This document shows positions 29,340 through 39,533 of a stretch of 64,000 nt of DNA, in pieces. The notes beneath the pieces are model-generated. The model did not search any database. It was not told where the DNA came from and was given only the letters and a program-made list of their open reading frames with translations. The position numbers and the translations under genes are program-made. Origin of the DNA: Flavobacterium sp. (GTDB taxonomy: Bacteria; Bacteroidota; Bacteroidia; Flavobacteriales; Flavobacteriaceae); NCBI GenBank assembly GCA_015665265.1, contig JADFAM010000009.1, positions 1-64,000 of the forward strand, written 5' to 3'. Numbering within the stretch: the stretch's first letter is position 1; each line of letters starts with the position of its first letter.

Positions 29340-30248
29340 TTAATCGAATTTTTTAACTAACAACCATGCATCTTTAGAATCTGTTTTTCTCACATCAGAT
29401 AGGCTAAGATATGCATCAGATTTTTTATGAAATGAAGCATAGGCTACTTGGGTTAACCCCCATTTGTTTGTGCCTAAAACGGTAGCTTTAAATCCTTTTG
29501 CATTTAATTGAGAAACTTTTTTGTGAGCATTTTCAACAAATTGAAATGATCCAGCGATCACATGAAATGATTTTGGAAGTTCTTTGTTTAAAGTTAGCTC
29601 AATAGTATTTAATGGATTATCTATTACAAAAGTTGCCGATTGAATTTTTTGCTCCAGTTGTTTTTGTTCTTGTGTAAAATTTAATTGATCCTGTTTGTTT
29701 TCATATCCTGTCCAACCTATGTAAGAGAGAGATAGTAACATCGCAGCAGTAGCAGCATATTTTACAAAAAGTGGTGTTTTTTTAGAATATTTCTCAGTTG
29801 GTTTTAATGGAATTACTTTACTGTCTGTCCTTTCTATACTTGAAGATTCAAATGAAGTTAATCCGAATGAAGATCGTAAATAATTAATAGTATTTATTGG
29901 ATTAAAAATCAACTGATTTTTTTCATTCAAAGAAAGAGAACCTATATTTTCAATCTCTAAAGGTTGTGATTTAAGTGTCAAACTCCATTGCGCTACCGTT
30001 TCTGAAATTTGTGTATTGGCTTGGTCAAAAGAAATATTTTCAAGCGTGGCGATGTAGTTAGCTAATAGTCCATCATTATGACTTAAATTCACATTAAAGC
30101 CTACTTGTTTGGAAGGTGGATAAAATGTATGTGTACTCCTATGAATTTGTGCACTTGTGTTGTTAGTTATAAACCCTCCAAAGTTTGGAACAATTACACA
30201 ATCATATCTGTAGAGTAAATCTTTTAAGTAGTTTGCTATAGCCATCAT
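29340..30248 (-). CDS. SPOR domain protein with HU-CCDC81-like N-terminus
   Basis: YLKDLLYRYDCVIVPNFGGFITNNTSAQIH N-term, one TM, C-terminal SPOR-like FHVIAGSFQFVENAHKKVSQLNAKGFKATVLG. Confidence 0.88.
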   Translation of the reverse strand: MMAIANYLKDLLYRYDCVIVPNFGGFITNNTSAQIHRSTHTFYPPSKQVGFNVNLSHNDGLLANYIATLENISFDQANTQISETVAQWSLTLKSQPLEIENIGSLSLNEKNQLIFNPINTINYLRSSFGLTSFESSSIERTDSKVIPLKPTEKYSKKTPLFVKYAATAAMLLSLSYIGWTGYENKQDQLNFTQEQKQLEQKIQSATFVIDNPLNTIELTLNKELPKSFHVIAGSFQFVENAHKKVSQLNAKGFKATVLGTNKWGLTQVAYASFHKKSDAYLSLSDVRKTDSKDAWLLVKKFD

Positions 30249-30340
30249 AACAAATATAAAGAATTAACTAAAACAGGAATTAAAAGTGTTAAATAATTAT
30301 CAACAATAAATTTGTATATTGAAAAGAAAAAAAATGTATT

Positions 30341-31438
30341 TTGAAAGAAGAAGAAATTCTAGCGCTTTTGCGTCTGCAAAAGACGCCATCTATTGGTGAT
30401 ATTTTAGCAAAAAAACTTATTGCAACTGTTGGAAGTGCTGCTGATATTTTTACAGAAAATAAAAACACACTTTTAAAAATTAATGGAATTGGTGAGTATG
30501 CAGTAAAAAATTTACTGAACAATACCCAGCAAAAATTAGCGGAGAAAGAACTACAATATATAAATACTCATAAGATAAAATACTCCTATTTTCTTGATGA
30601 TGATTATCCAAAAAATTTATATAATTGTATAGATGCTCCCATATTATTTTTTAAAACTGGTTCTATTGATTTTTCAAATAAAAGAATTATTTCTGTTGTA
30701 GGTACCAGAACCATGACTAATTATGGGAGAAGTTTTTGCGAAAAATTAATAGACGAATTGTCTCCATATAATCCAATAATTGTGAGTGGTTTTGCTTATG
30801 GGGTAGATATTTGTGCTCACACTAATGCCTTCAAACAAAATTTACAAACCATTGCCATATTAGCTCATGGGTTAAATCATATGTACCCAAAGGCGCACAA
30901 AAAATATTCAAAACAAGTAAACCAGCATGGAGGTTTTATTACCGAGTTTTTTCATGATGAAACTCCTCTTAGAGAAAACTTTCTCAAAAGAAATAGGATT
31001 GTAGCTGGTATTTCTGATGCCACAATTGTAGTAGAATCTGCCTCTAAAGGAGGTTCTTTAGTTACAGCAGATATAGCAAACTCATACGATAGAGATGTTT
31101 TTGCTTTACCAGGAAGAATTAACGATATTATGAGTAAAGGATGTAATGATTTAATATATAGGAATAAGGCCCATATATTAAAATCTTCAGTGGATTTGGT
31201 AAAAATGCTTAATTGGGACATTTCTCCAATTTCTTTACCAAAACAAATAAAATTGTTTGAGGAGTTGCCAAAAGAACACCAAAAAGTTGTAGACTATTTA
31301 CATAAACAACAACAGGTAATTGATGTTATTGCTTTAGACTTAGAAATGTCTGTTTCTAATTTAGCAACAATTTTATTGCAATTAGAGCTAAAAGGAATTG
31401 TAAAACCAATACAAGGAAAGATATTTAAATTAAGTTGA
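30341..31438 (+). CDS. dprA: DNA-processing protein DprA
   Basis: VVGTRTMTNYGRSFCEKLIDEL, IVSGFAYGVDICAHTNAF, FLKRNRIVAGISDATIVVESASKGGSLVTADIA; TTG start; -7 TAAATTTG at 30307-30314. Confidence 0.95.
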   Translation: MKEEEILALLRLQKTPSIGDILAKKLIATVGSAADIFTENKNTLLKINGIGEYAVKNLLNNTQQKLAEKELQYINTHKIKYSYFLDDDYPKNLYNCIDAPILFFKTGSIDFSNKRIISVVGTRTMTNYGRSFCEKLIDELSPYNPIIVSGFAYGVDICAHTNAFKQNLQTIAILAHGLNHMYPKAHKKYSKQVNQHGGFITEFFHDETPLRENFLKRNRIVAGISDATIVVESASKGGSLVTADIANSYDRDVFALPGRINDIMSKGCNDLIYRNKAHILKSSVDLVKMLNWDISPISLPKQIKLFEELPKEHQKVVDYLHKQQQVIDVIALDLEMSVSNLATILLQLELKGIVKPIQGKIFKLS

Positions 31439-31455
31439 ATCAAAAGATTATGCAT

Positions 31456-31463
31456 TACATTTG
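31456..31463 (+). promoter_or_regulatory. -7 promoter element TACATTTG upstream of the 31481 ORF
   Basis: Exact TAnnTTTG match 18 bp upstream of the start codon. Confidence 0.5.
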
Positions 31464-31480
31464 ATTGTAATTTTTATGCA

Positions 31481-32539
31481 ATGGCAGTAGAAAAAAAATT
31501 AATGTCTAAAAAAAAGCCAACATTTCCGGTTAATAATTTGTTGGATGAATATTTAAAAAAATACAATAGGAATATAAAGATTTCTATCTTTTATGACGAT
31601 TTATTACGTTTTCAAGGTTCAGTTATAGTCTATGATAAAAATGAGAAAGACACTTTATGGGTTAGAACATATTACTCTGAATACGACAGAAAAGAAATTG
31701 ACGCTAGTTTAAAAAAAATATACACAATACTTCATTCGGATGGAGGAAATGACACCCTTCCATTTTTAAATGTTGATGCTATTGATTATTGCACTTTTGG
31801 AAATTCAAAACCTTTCCGCATAAAAATTAGAAATATCTTAAACGACAACTACACCTATTTTTATGTAAAAAAAGCGGATGCGTCCAGAATCTATGGCTTA
31901 GAATTAGAACACATATTGTCTCCACATAATATGAATTTTTTAGTGTACAAAGACACTTTAATAGAAGAACATATTTCAGGAATTCCAGGAGATGATTTTA
32001 TAAAAGAATTTTTACCAAAGTGTTCAGAATCAGAAAAATCCCAAATAGCTAAAGAATTTGTGAAATTTAAAGAACGGTGTTTGGTTCGTTTACTTGGAGA
32101 CATGCGTTCATATAATTATGTAATTATTCCCACTCATGATTTTGATAAGATTATATATAAGATCAGAGCAATTGATTTTGACCAGCAATCTTTTGAAGGG
32201 AATTTAAAAGTGTATAACCTGCAATTTTTAAAAGAAAATTTTAAAATTGTTGAAATGGTAAATAGAAAATTAGACAACAATTCAATTAATCAATACAAGT
32301 TAGAGGAGCGTTCTTTTATGGCTAAACGAATGATCTCTTCACCAAGAAGGGCATCTAGACTAATTGAATGTATGAAGAATGATTCAATTTCTTTTGAAAA
32401 TAACATTCAACTTTTAAAAAAACAGTTAATTAAATATGTTGGAGACGTAAAGTTTAAGGAATGTCAAAACATGGGTGATATTTTAGAAACAATTTTAGTG
32501 TTTGTAAAACGAAATTATCAAGATGTATTAACCAAATAA
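31481..32539 (+). CDS. Hypothetical protein with kinase-like (APH/PKL-type) motif pattern
   Basis: 352 aa, no signal peptide; contains LLGDMRSYNYVI (D-x4-N) followed by IRAIDFDQ, and upstream a hinge-like LVYKDTLIEEHISGIPGDDFI. Confidence 0.55.
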   Translation: MAVEKKLMSKKKPTFPVNNLLDEYLKKYNRNIKISIFYDDLLRFQGSVIVYDKNEKDTLWVRTYYSEYDRKEIDASLKKIYTILHSDGGNDTLPFLNVDAIDYCTFGNSKPFRIKIRNILNDNYTYFYVKKADASRIYGLELEHILSPHNMNFLVYKDTLIEEHISGIPGDDFIKEFLPKCSESEKSQIAKEFVKFKERCLVRLLGDMRSYNYVIIPTHDFDKIIYKIRAIDFDQQSFEGNLKVYNLQFLKENFKIVEMVNRKLDNNSINQYKLEERSFMAKRMISSPRRASRLIECMKNDSISFENNIQLLKKQLIKYVGDVKFKECQNMGDILETILVFVKRNYQDVLTK

Positions 32540-33403
32540 TTAGGCTCTTTTTTTAATCCTTATAGTTTCAACTAAAACAGTAGAAATAATTAATAGTCCA
32601 CCCCAAATGGTATTTATTTCTGGAACCTCATTAACAATAAAGAAAGCAATTATAATTCCAAATACAGGCTGAATGCTACTAATAATAGTTGCTGTTGTTG
32701 TTGAAAAGAACTTTAGTGAATGCACCATCAAACTATGACCGATAGCAGTTGTTAAAATTGCTAGTACTAATAAATACGGAAATTGGGATTGAAAATTAGA
32801 GACATCCATGAAAAACAATACAGGGATCAAAACAATGGTAATTACAGAAGTTTGATAAAGCATAAGCATGCTTCCGTGATACTGGTTTACATGTTGTTTT
32901 AAAATTAAGAGTCTAATTGAATAGCAAAGTGCAGAAAATAACCCAAACAAAATTCCTTTCACATCAGAGCTTTCAAGATTAAATTCTGGAGCTAAAATAA
33001 ATACTCCAATTAATACAACTCCTCCCAAAATAATATGAACGGGATTTATTTTTGATTTAAAAAACAAAGGTTCAAGTAGAGCAGTTATGATAGGGAACGT
33101 ATAAAGAGAAAGCATCCCCAGAGCTACATTTGATAATTTTAAGGCATAGAAATAGGTAATCCAATGAATAGCCATAAACAATGAGCTTATTATTAAAGGG
33201 ATATGATGCTTAAAGCTAGGTACTTTAATACTTATTTTTTTATACTTACAAAATCCATATAAGAAAATCATTGCAATAGCCGAACGAAACCATATAATGA
33301 CTTCAGAGGGCATTGCAACATACTTGCCTAAAACACCAGAGGTACTTATGAAAAGAGTTGCTAAAATTAAATTAGATAGATTTTTAAAATAGCTATTTCC
33401 CAT
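32540..33403 (-). CDS. EamA/DMT family transporter
   Basis: Ten predicted TM segments in two EamA-like halves; ALKLSNVALGMLSLYTFPIITALLEPLFF. Confidence 0.92.
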   Translation of the reverse strand: MGNSYFKNLSNLILATLFISTSGVLGKYVAMPSEVIIWFRSAIAMIFLYGFCKYKKISIKVPSFKHHIPLIISSLFMAIHWITYFYALKLSNVALGMLSLYTFPIITALLEPLFFKSKINPVHIILGGVVLIGVFILAPEFNLESSDVKGILFGLFSALCYSIRLLILKQHVNQYHGSMLMLYQTSVITIVLIPVLFFMDVSNFQSQFPYLLVLAILTTAIGHSLMVHSLKFFSTTTATIISSIQPVFGIIIAFFIVNEVPEINTIWGGLLIISTVLVETIRIKKRA

Positions 33404-33440
33404 TTTTTAACTAATAGATTTACTGTGATAAAAAGGTTAA

Positions 33441-36400
33441 TTAATAACCGCCTAAAACTTTTTGAAGCCTCTTTAGAGCAACCTCAACAGAATCAATTTT
33501 TATAAAAGTAATCAATAATCGCAGACCTGCTTTTGTCTGTTTTTCTTTCATTACGGAAGTTGTAGGGTTCTGTTGAACATATTTTAACACCTTCGTAAAT
33601 GCCTCCGTTTGATAAAATTCACTTTGTTGATCCGATATAAAGTATCCAATCATTCTTTTTTGTTTCAGAACTACTTTTTCTAATCCTATCTCTTTTGCTA
33701 ACCATTTTAATCGAACACTATCTAGTAAATCTATGGCTTGGACTGGTAATTCTCCAAACCTGTCAATCAGTCGTTTTTCAAAATCAAGTAATTCATCACT
33801 TGACTTAGTTGATGATAGTTCGTTGTATAAATTTAATCTTTCTGATATGGAATTGATATAATTATCTGGGAATAAGAGCTCAAAGTCTGTATCTATTTGA
33901 ACATCCTTAATAAACTCCTTTGGTTTACTTATGTCAGATTTGTATAGTTCTTTAAATTCATTTTCTTTTAGTTCGTCAATGGCCTCACTTAATATTTTCT
34001 GATAAGTGTCAAATCCAATATCATTAATAAAACCACTTTGCTCACCTCCTAGTAAATCTCCAGCCCCACGAATTTCAAGATCTTTCATAGCGATATTAAT
34101 TCCACTTCCTAAATCTGAGAATAATTCTAAAGCTTCAATTCTTTTTCTAGCATCATTAGTCATCATATGATAGGGAGGTGTAATAAAATAACAAAAAGCT
34201 TTTTTATTAGATCTACCTACCCTACCCCTCATTTGATGTAAATCAGATAATCCAAAATTATTTGCATTATTAATGAAAATGGTGTTTGCATTGGTTACAT
34301 CCAATCCGCTCTCAACGATAGTGGTAGAAACCAATATGTCAAATTCATTATTCATAAAACCTAACATTAAATTCTCTAATTTTTCACCTTCCATTTGACC
34401 GTGACCAACACATATATTGGCATTAGGGACCAATCGTTGTAAAAGTCCTGCTACTTCTTTGATATTTTCAATTCTATTATGAATAAAAAATACCTGCCCA
34501 CCTCTAGAGATTTCGTAAGTAATCGCATCTCGTATTATTTCTTCATTAAAACGAATTACTTGAGAGTCTATTGGATGTCTATTTGGTGGTGGAGTTGTAA
34601 TAACAGATAGGTCACGAGCTGCCATTAAACTAAATTGAAGAGTTCTAGGTATTGGAGTAGCGGTTAAGGTAAGAGTATCTACATTTTCTTTTAGTGTTTT
34701 TAATTTATCTTTTACTGCAACACCAAATTTTTGTTCTTCATCTATGATAAGTAGCCCTAAATTTTTAAATTTAATTTTTTTATTAGTTAGTTGATGAGTT
34801 CCAATAATAATATCTACACTTCCATCATTAACTCCTTCAATAGCTTCATTTCTTTGTTTTGTTGTTCTAAAACGATTTAAATAATCTATTTGAACTGGAA
34901 ATTTTTCTAACCTTTTTGAGAATGTCTTAAAATGTTGAAATGCTAATATGGTAGTGGGTACAAGAATTGCTACCTGCTTCCCATTATCAACCGCCTTGAA
35001 AGCTGCTCTTATAGCAATTTCTGTTTTTCCAAAGCCTACATCACCGCAAACCAAACGATCCATTGGTTGTTCTTTTTCCATATCAGTTTTCACATCTTGA
35101 GTAGCGGTGTATTGATCAGGAGTATCCTCGTAAATAAAGCTTGCTTCTAATTCATGTTGAATGTGTGTATCTGGACCAAAAGCAATACCTTTTTGCATTT
35201 TTCGCTTTGCATATAATTTAATAAGATTGAATGCAATTTCTTTGACTCTTTTTTTTGTTTTTTGTTTGATTTTCTTCCAAGCACCAGATCCTAACTTATA
35301 AATTTTGGGTGGTTTTCCATCTTTACCACTAAATTTTGAAATTTTATGTAATGAATGAATACTTACATATAGGATATCTCGATCTCCATAAATTAATTTA
35401 ATAGCTTCTTGCTTTTTACCTTCAACATCAATTTTTTGTAATCCACCAAATTTTCCAATACCATGATCCATGTGAGTTACATAGTCACCAATGTCAAGGT
35501 TATTTAGTTCTTTTAAAGTGATGGATTGCTTTTTTGCATATCCGTTTTTTAGGCGGAATTTATGATAACGTTCAAAGATTTGATGATCGGTATAACATAC
35601 AATCTTTTCATCTAAATCAACAAAACCTTCATGAAGAGAAAACACAATTGTTTGATAATGAACCTCTTCTTTAGAATCATCAAAAATATCGTGAAATCGT
35701 TGTGCTTGTTGTTGGTTGGCACAAAAAATATAATTGGTAAATCCTTTATTGTGATATAGATTTAAGTCTTTAATCAATAAATCAAACTGTTTATTAAATG
35801 ATGGTTGGGCTTTGGTTGTAAAATTAATGATAGGTTTATTATCATGAGTATGGGTTTCTAAGCTGGCAACTGTAAATTGAGATAGATGGTCTTTAATTAA
35901 AGCTCCATTACAAAATAAATCTGATGGTTTGGAGTGTTGTATTTCTTTTGAGAGTTCACTAAAAGCATTTTCTGCTTTTGTAAATAATGTATCTAAATTC
36001 CCAAGTAATAATTCCTTATTTTTTGAAAAAATAATAGTTTTCGATGGAATATATTTTAGAAAACTTTCACGCCTTTCTTGTAGCATTTTGTTTTCTAAAT
36101 TTGGCATAATGGATGCTTTTTTTAGTTTTTCTTTAGATAATTGGGTTTCAATATCAAAAGTTCTGATACTATCTACTTCATCACCAAAAAACTCAATTCT
36201 GTAGGGCTCATCATTTGAAAAAGAAAAAACATCTATAATTCCTCCACGAACAGAAAAATCTCCTGGCTCTGTCACAAAATCTACCCGGTTAAAATTGTAT
36301 TCAAATAAAACTTCATTTACAAAATCTAGTGAAACATTTTCTGACAGAGATAGCTTAAGCGTATTTTTCTGAAGTTCTTTTTTTGTAACTACTTTTTCAA

Positions 36401-36785
36401 ATAATGCTTCAGGATAAGTTACTATCACTGCAGGCTTTTTTCTGGAGTTTATTCGATTTAAAACCTCTGATCTTAATAATACATTAGCATTGTCTGTTTC
36501 ATCAATCTGATAGGGTCTTCTGTAAGAGCCTGGATAAAACAATACATTTTTGTTTCCTAATAATTGCTCTAAATCATTTAATAAGTAGGCAGCTTCTTCT
36601 TTGTCATTTAAAATAATTAAATAAGTTTTATCTGCTTTTTTAAAAGTTTCTGATATCACAAATGACAACGATGATCCCACCATATTCGTAATTTGAAAAT
36701 GGTTTTGATCTCGCTGTATGTGATTTAAAATCTGTTTAGTTTTTACAGACTTCTGGTACCGATTAACAATTTCTTGTTTATTCAA
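33441..36785 (-). CDS. mfd: Transcription-repair coupling factor
   Basis: VTEPGDFSVRGGIIDVFSF, DYVTHMDHGIGKFGGL (RID), MDRLVCGDVGFGKTEIAIRAAFKAV, IDEEQKFGV, TLTATPIPRTLQFSLMAARDLSVI, TRG motif region. Minus-strand -7 TATCTTTG at 36803-36810. Confidence 0.97.
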   Translation of the reverse strand: MNKQEIVNRYQKSVKTKQILNHIQRDQNHFQITNMVGSSLSFVISETFKKADKTYLIILNDKEEAAYLLNDLEQLLGNKNVLFYPGSYRRPYQIDETDNANVLLRSEVLNRINSRKKPAVIVTYPEALFEKVVTKKELQKNTLKLSLSENVSLDFVNEVLFEYNFNRVDFVTEPGDFSVRGGIIDVFSFSNDEPYRIEFFGDEVDSIRTFDIETQLSKEKLKKASIMPNLENKMLQERRESFLKYIPSKTIIFSKNKELLLGNLDTLFTKAENAFSELSKEIQHSKPSDLFCNGALIKDHLSQFTVASLETHTHDNKPIINFTTKAQPSFNKQFDLLIKDLNLYHNKGFTNYIFCANQQQAQRFHDIFDDSKEEVHYQTIVFSLHEGFVDLDEKIVCYTDHQIFERYHKFRLKNGYAKKQSITLKELNNLDIGDYVTHMDHGIGKFGGLQKIDVEGKKQEAIKLIYGDRDILYVSIHSLHKISKFSGKDGKPPKIYKLGSGAWKKIKQKTKKRVKEIAFNLIKLYAKRKMQKGIAFGPDTHIQHELEASFIYEDTPDQYTATQDVKTDMEKEQPMDRLVCGDVGFGKTEIAIRAAFKAVDNGKQVAILVPTTILAFQHFKTFSKRLEKFPVQIDYLNRFRTTKQRNEAIEGVNDGSVDIIIGTHQLTNKKIKFKNLGLLIIDEEQKFGVAVKDKLKTLKENVDTLTLTATPIPRTLQFSLMAARDLSVITTPPPNRHPIDSQVIRFNEEIIRDAITYEISRGGQVFFIHNRIENIKEVAGLLQRLVPNANICVGHGQMEGEKLENLMLGFMNNEFDILVSTTIVESGLDVTNANTIFINNANNFGLSDLHQMRGRVGRSNKKAFCYFITPPYHMMTNDARKRIEALELFSDLGSGINIAMKDLEIRGAGDLLGGEQSGFINDIGFDTYQKILSEAIDELKENEFKELYKSDISKPKEFIKDVQIDTDFELLFPDNYINSISERLNLYNELSSTKSSDELLDFEKRLIDRFGELPVQAIDLLDSVRLKWLAKEIGLEKVVLKQKRMIGYFISDQQSEFYQTEAFTKVLKYVQQNPTTSVMKEKQTKAGLRLLITFIKIDSVEVALKRLQKVLGGY

Positions 36786-37007
36786 TGTACATTTATTTTT
36801 TACAAAGATAGTGGCTTCGTTGTAAACTAATTCTCATTTTTTTAAAAATACATCACAATTCATCATGTTCAATAAATAGTTGCTATTTATTTAAAAGTTC
36901 CCCCCAATAAAAATTTATTATTAATTTCAATACCTTCATATGACAACTTCCTTAAAAAATAAATGAATTTGAAGATCAAGGTGCTACACACCATAAATAA
37001 TGCTCTC

Positions 37008-37147
37008 TACAGGCTTTTATTTCCTGTTTTAAAAGTTAAACCTGCTCTGATAATTAATCCCTTATTTAATTGTTCTCCTATTGCGTATCCTTTTGATTTA
37101 TACCCTGTTTGGGTAGCTTGTTTTTTTCTTACCAATGGTAAGTTAAT
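37008..37147 (-). other. In-frame 46-codon open extension/remnant directly after the TonB receptor stop codon
   Basis: After TVF-TAA the same frame reads INLPLVRKKQATQTGYKSKGYAIGEQLNKGLIIRAGLTFKTGNKSL-TAG, which looks like the last strands of an outer-membrane barrel. Confidence 0.4.
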
Positions 37148-39424
37148 TTAAAATACAGTGTATCTCAGTCCTAAAAATCCTCTTATACCTTGATTAGATG
37201 CGTATACATAACTAGGGTCAAACGTTAGTGCATAAGGGTTGTTTGTTGTAGCAATAGCTTCTCCATTTGAATTAAAATCAACACCTGAATCAAAAGGATC
37301 AAAAGACCTTGCAATACTATTGTTAGCCGGGGTAAAATTTAAAATATTTTTAATCCCTCCATACATTTCCCAACTTGTACCAATATTTTTTGTTATTTGA
37401 ATGTTTTGAATACTAAACCAAGGAGACTCTCCTTTCCTTGGATCCAATCTGCTTAATAATGGAAGTTTCATAGGGCCGTACAAATTTCCTGTGTAGTCAA
37501 TTTTAATTCTACTCTTTTTTAGATTGTATGAAATACTCCAAACTCCACTAAAACTCTCTGTTAGTAATTGCCTTTTTTTGATGTTATCTTCATTAATGGA
37601 AACATCCATTAAGGTAGCACCAATATTCACTGTTAATCCTAAAGGAAAAGAAATATCTGAATTTAGTGATAGCCCTTTAGAGACCGAAAAACCGTTTAGA
37701 TTGGCATAAATAATTTTATTAGGATCTGTTTCATAATCAGGTAAAATTCTGTTATTAAAGTGAGTGTAAAAACCACTTGCATCAAGCGAAATGAGCGTAT
37801 TATTAATAGATATTTTTTTTACAAAATTCACATTTGCATTCCAAGATTTCTCTGGAGAAAGATCTCCCTCAAACACAACCTCTCTTGCTCCTGAAAGAGC
37901 TGCATGATCTTCTGTAAAAATATTAGCAACTCTAAACCCATTTCCAATACTAAATCGTAAGATATTTTTATTATTTTTTGAATTCCATTTGTAATTAACT
38001 CTCGGAGAAAAAATAGTCCCGTGAAGGCTATTATAGTCATAGCGTGCTCCGATTAATAATTTATGTTGATTGGTTAAACTGATTTCATCTTGAAGAAAAA
38101 CTCCTGGTAAATGAATAATAGAAGGCTTATTGGTTTCTCCATTACTCCCAGAAGTAGCAAAGGTGTTATCGTCATATGCTGTGTATCTGTAGGCAATACC
38201 AAATAACAAATCATGTTTCTTTTTAACTTTTTTATTGTAAATAAGTTGTCCAAATGCAATTAGTTGGTCTGCCTTGTAAGAGTCTGTTCCGTAAAATGAA
38301 TCTTGATGATGACCATTAGCACTAAATTGGAGGCGAATATTTTCAGTAGTGGGGAGCTCATAGGTTCCAAAAGTTTCCCATCTACTGGTGTAAATACTTT
38401 CACCATAAACTAAATCTGTTCCTCTAAAACTTTTGTTCCAGTTAGTTTCTCCACCCCATCGATCTTCATAAACATAACGAAAAGCAACTGTAAATAATTT
38501 ATTATTTCTTCGTTCAATATTTAATTTATTGAATATTGAAATTCTATTTTGAAGAGTTAAATCTGTAAAGTTATCGTTGTTATTGTCAATGATGTTTTGA
38601 TAGTTAAAATAATTGATCCCTAGTAACCCTTGTATTTTTTTTGATAGATTGTATTTAAAACCGATGTCAGTATTAATTTCCTCCCAAGAACTTGAAAAAC
38701 TATCAACAAGCAGCATTGGAGAGTTGGATGGTTTTTTAGTAATAATATTTATAATTCCTCCAACAGCTTCAGAACCATATAGAGTAGATGCTGGCCCTTT
38801 TACTACTTCAACTCGTTGAATTAATGCTTGTGGTATTCCCGTTAAGCCATAAACGGTAGAAAGGCCACTTACTATTGGCATCCCATCAATTAACACAAAA
38901 GTGTAAGGCCCTTCCAGCCCATTGATGTGAATATCTCCAGTGTTGCAAACATTACAATTTAATTGAGGTCTAACTCCATTAACATTTTGCATAGATTCAA
39001 AAATAGAAGGAGTTGGATTTTTTTTAAAAAAACTTTTACTGTAAACATCTACAGGGACAGAACTACCAGATTTAGATACTGGTCTTAAATTTCCTGATAC
39101 TACAATTTCATCTAATGAATTGTCTGAAACTAAAGAAAAGTTTTGAATTATTTTTTCATTTTCATTTTTATTGAAAGTGATTTCAATTGTTTTAGTCTTG
39201 TAACCCAAACTGCTAACAACTATTTTATAAGTTCCGGAAGGAATATTTTTAATTTGATAATACCCGTCTTCATTTGATGAAGTGCCTAATTTTGTGTTCT
39301 GGATATAAATATTTACATAGGATAGATTTTCTAATCCATCTGAGATTTCACCAGCTAAACTATTGTTTTGAGAATTACATGTAATAGAAAAGATTAATAA
39401 AAATATTTTTAGATAAATTTTCAT
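37148..39424 (-). CDS. TonB-dependent receptor (metal-type candidate)
   Basis: Signal peptide, carboxypeptidase-regulatory domain, plug (VNGVRPQLNCNVCNTGDIHINGLEGPYTFVLIDGMPIVSGLSTVYGL...VEVVKGPASTLYGSEAVGGIINIITKK). ATG at 39422-39424 (MKIYLKIFLLIFSITCNSQ) fits a signal peptide better than TTG at 39433. Divergent from a DtxR-like regulator. Confidence 0.93.
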   Translation of the reverse strand: MKIYLKIFLLIFSITCNSQNNSLAGEISDGLENLSYVNIYIQNTKLGTSSNEDGYYQIKNIPSGTYKIVVSSLGYKTKTIEITFNKNENEKIIQNFSLVSDNSLDEIVVSGNLRPVSKSGSSVPVDVYSKSFFKKNPTPSIFESMQNVNGVRPQLNCNVCNTGDIHINGLEGPYTFVLIDGMPIVSGLSTVYGLTGIPQALIQRVEVVKGPASTLYGSEAVGGIINIITKKPSNSPMLLVDSFSSSWEEINTDIGFKYNLSKKIQGLLGINYFNYQNIIDNNNDNFTDLTLQNRISIFNKLNIERRNNKLFTVAFRYVYEDRWGGETNWNKSFRGTDLVYGESIYTSRWETFGTYELPTTENIRLQFSANGHHQDSFYGTDSYKADQLIAFGQLIYNKKVKKKHDLLFGIAYRYTAYDDNTFATSGSNGETNKPSIIHLPGVFLQDEISLTNQHKLLIGARYDYNSLHGTIFSPRVNYKWNSKNNKNILRFSIGNGFRVANIFTEDHAALSGAREVVFEGDLSPEKSWNANVNFVKKISINNTLISLDASGFYTHFNNRILPDYETDPNKIIYANLNGFSVSKGLSLNSDISFPLGLTVNIGATLMDVSINEDNIKKRQLLTESFSGVWSISYNLKKSRIKIDYTGNLYGPMKLPLLSRLDPRKGESPWFSIQNIQITKNIGTSWEMYGGIKNILNFTPANNSIARSFDPFDSGVDFNSNGEAIATTNNPYALTFDPSYVYASNQGIRGFLGLRYTVF

Positions 39425-39449
39425 TCTTGACAAAGGGTAAAATTTTTGA

Positions 39450-39457
39450 CAAATATA
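39450..39457 (-). promoter_or_regulatory. -7 promoter element TATATTTG (minus strand) for the TonB receptor
   Basis: Plus strand reads CAAATATA; exact TAnnTTTG on the minus strand. Confidence 0.6.
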
Positions 39458-39462
39458 AATAA

Positions 39463-39484
39463 ATTTTTAGTCAAGGCTAAAAAT
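39463..39484. promoter_or_regulatory. Candidate DtxR/MntR-type operator palindrome ATTTTTAG-TCAAGG-CTAAAAAT
   Basis: Perfect 8-bp inverted arms with 6-bp spacer in the divergent intergenic region, between the two TATATTTG elements. Confidence 0.6.
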
Positions 39485-39508
39485 ATTTTTAAGAAAATAA
39501 AAAAAGTA

Positions 39509-39516
39509 TATATTTG
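39509..39516 (+). promoter_or_regulatory. -7 promoter element TATATTTG for the DtxR-like regulator
   Basis: Exact TAnnTTTG match upstream of ATG 39534/39537. Confidence 0.6.
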
Positions 39517-39533
39517 TGAAGTTAATTTTATCA

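Noticed and set aside
36963-37151. 62-aa plus-strand ORF
   Set aside because: The opposite strand of the same segment reads as a barrel-like tail in frame with the TonB receptor, so the plus ORF is probably spurious.
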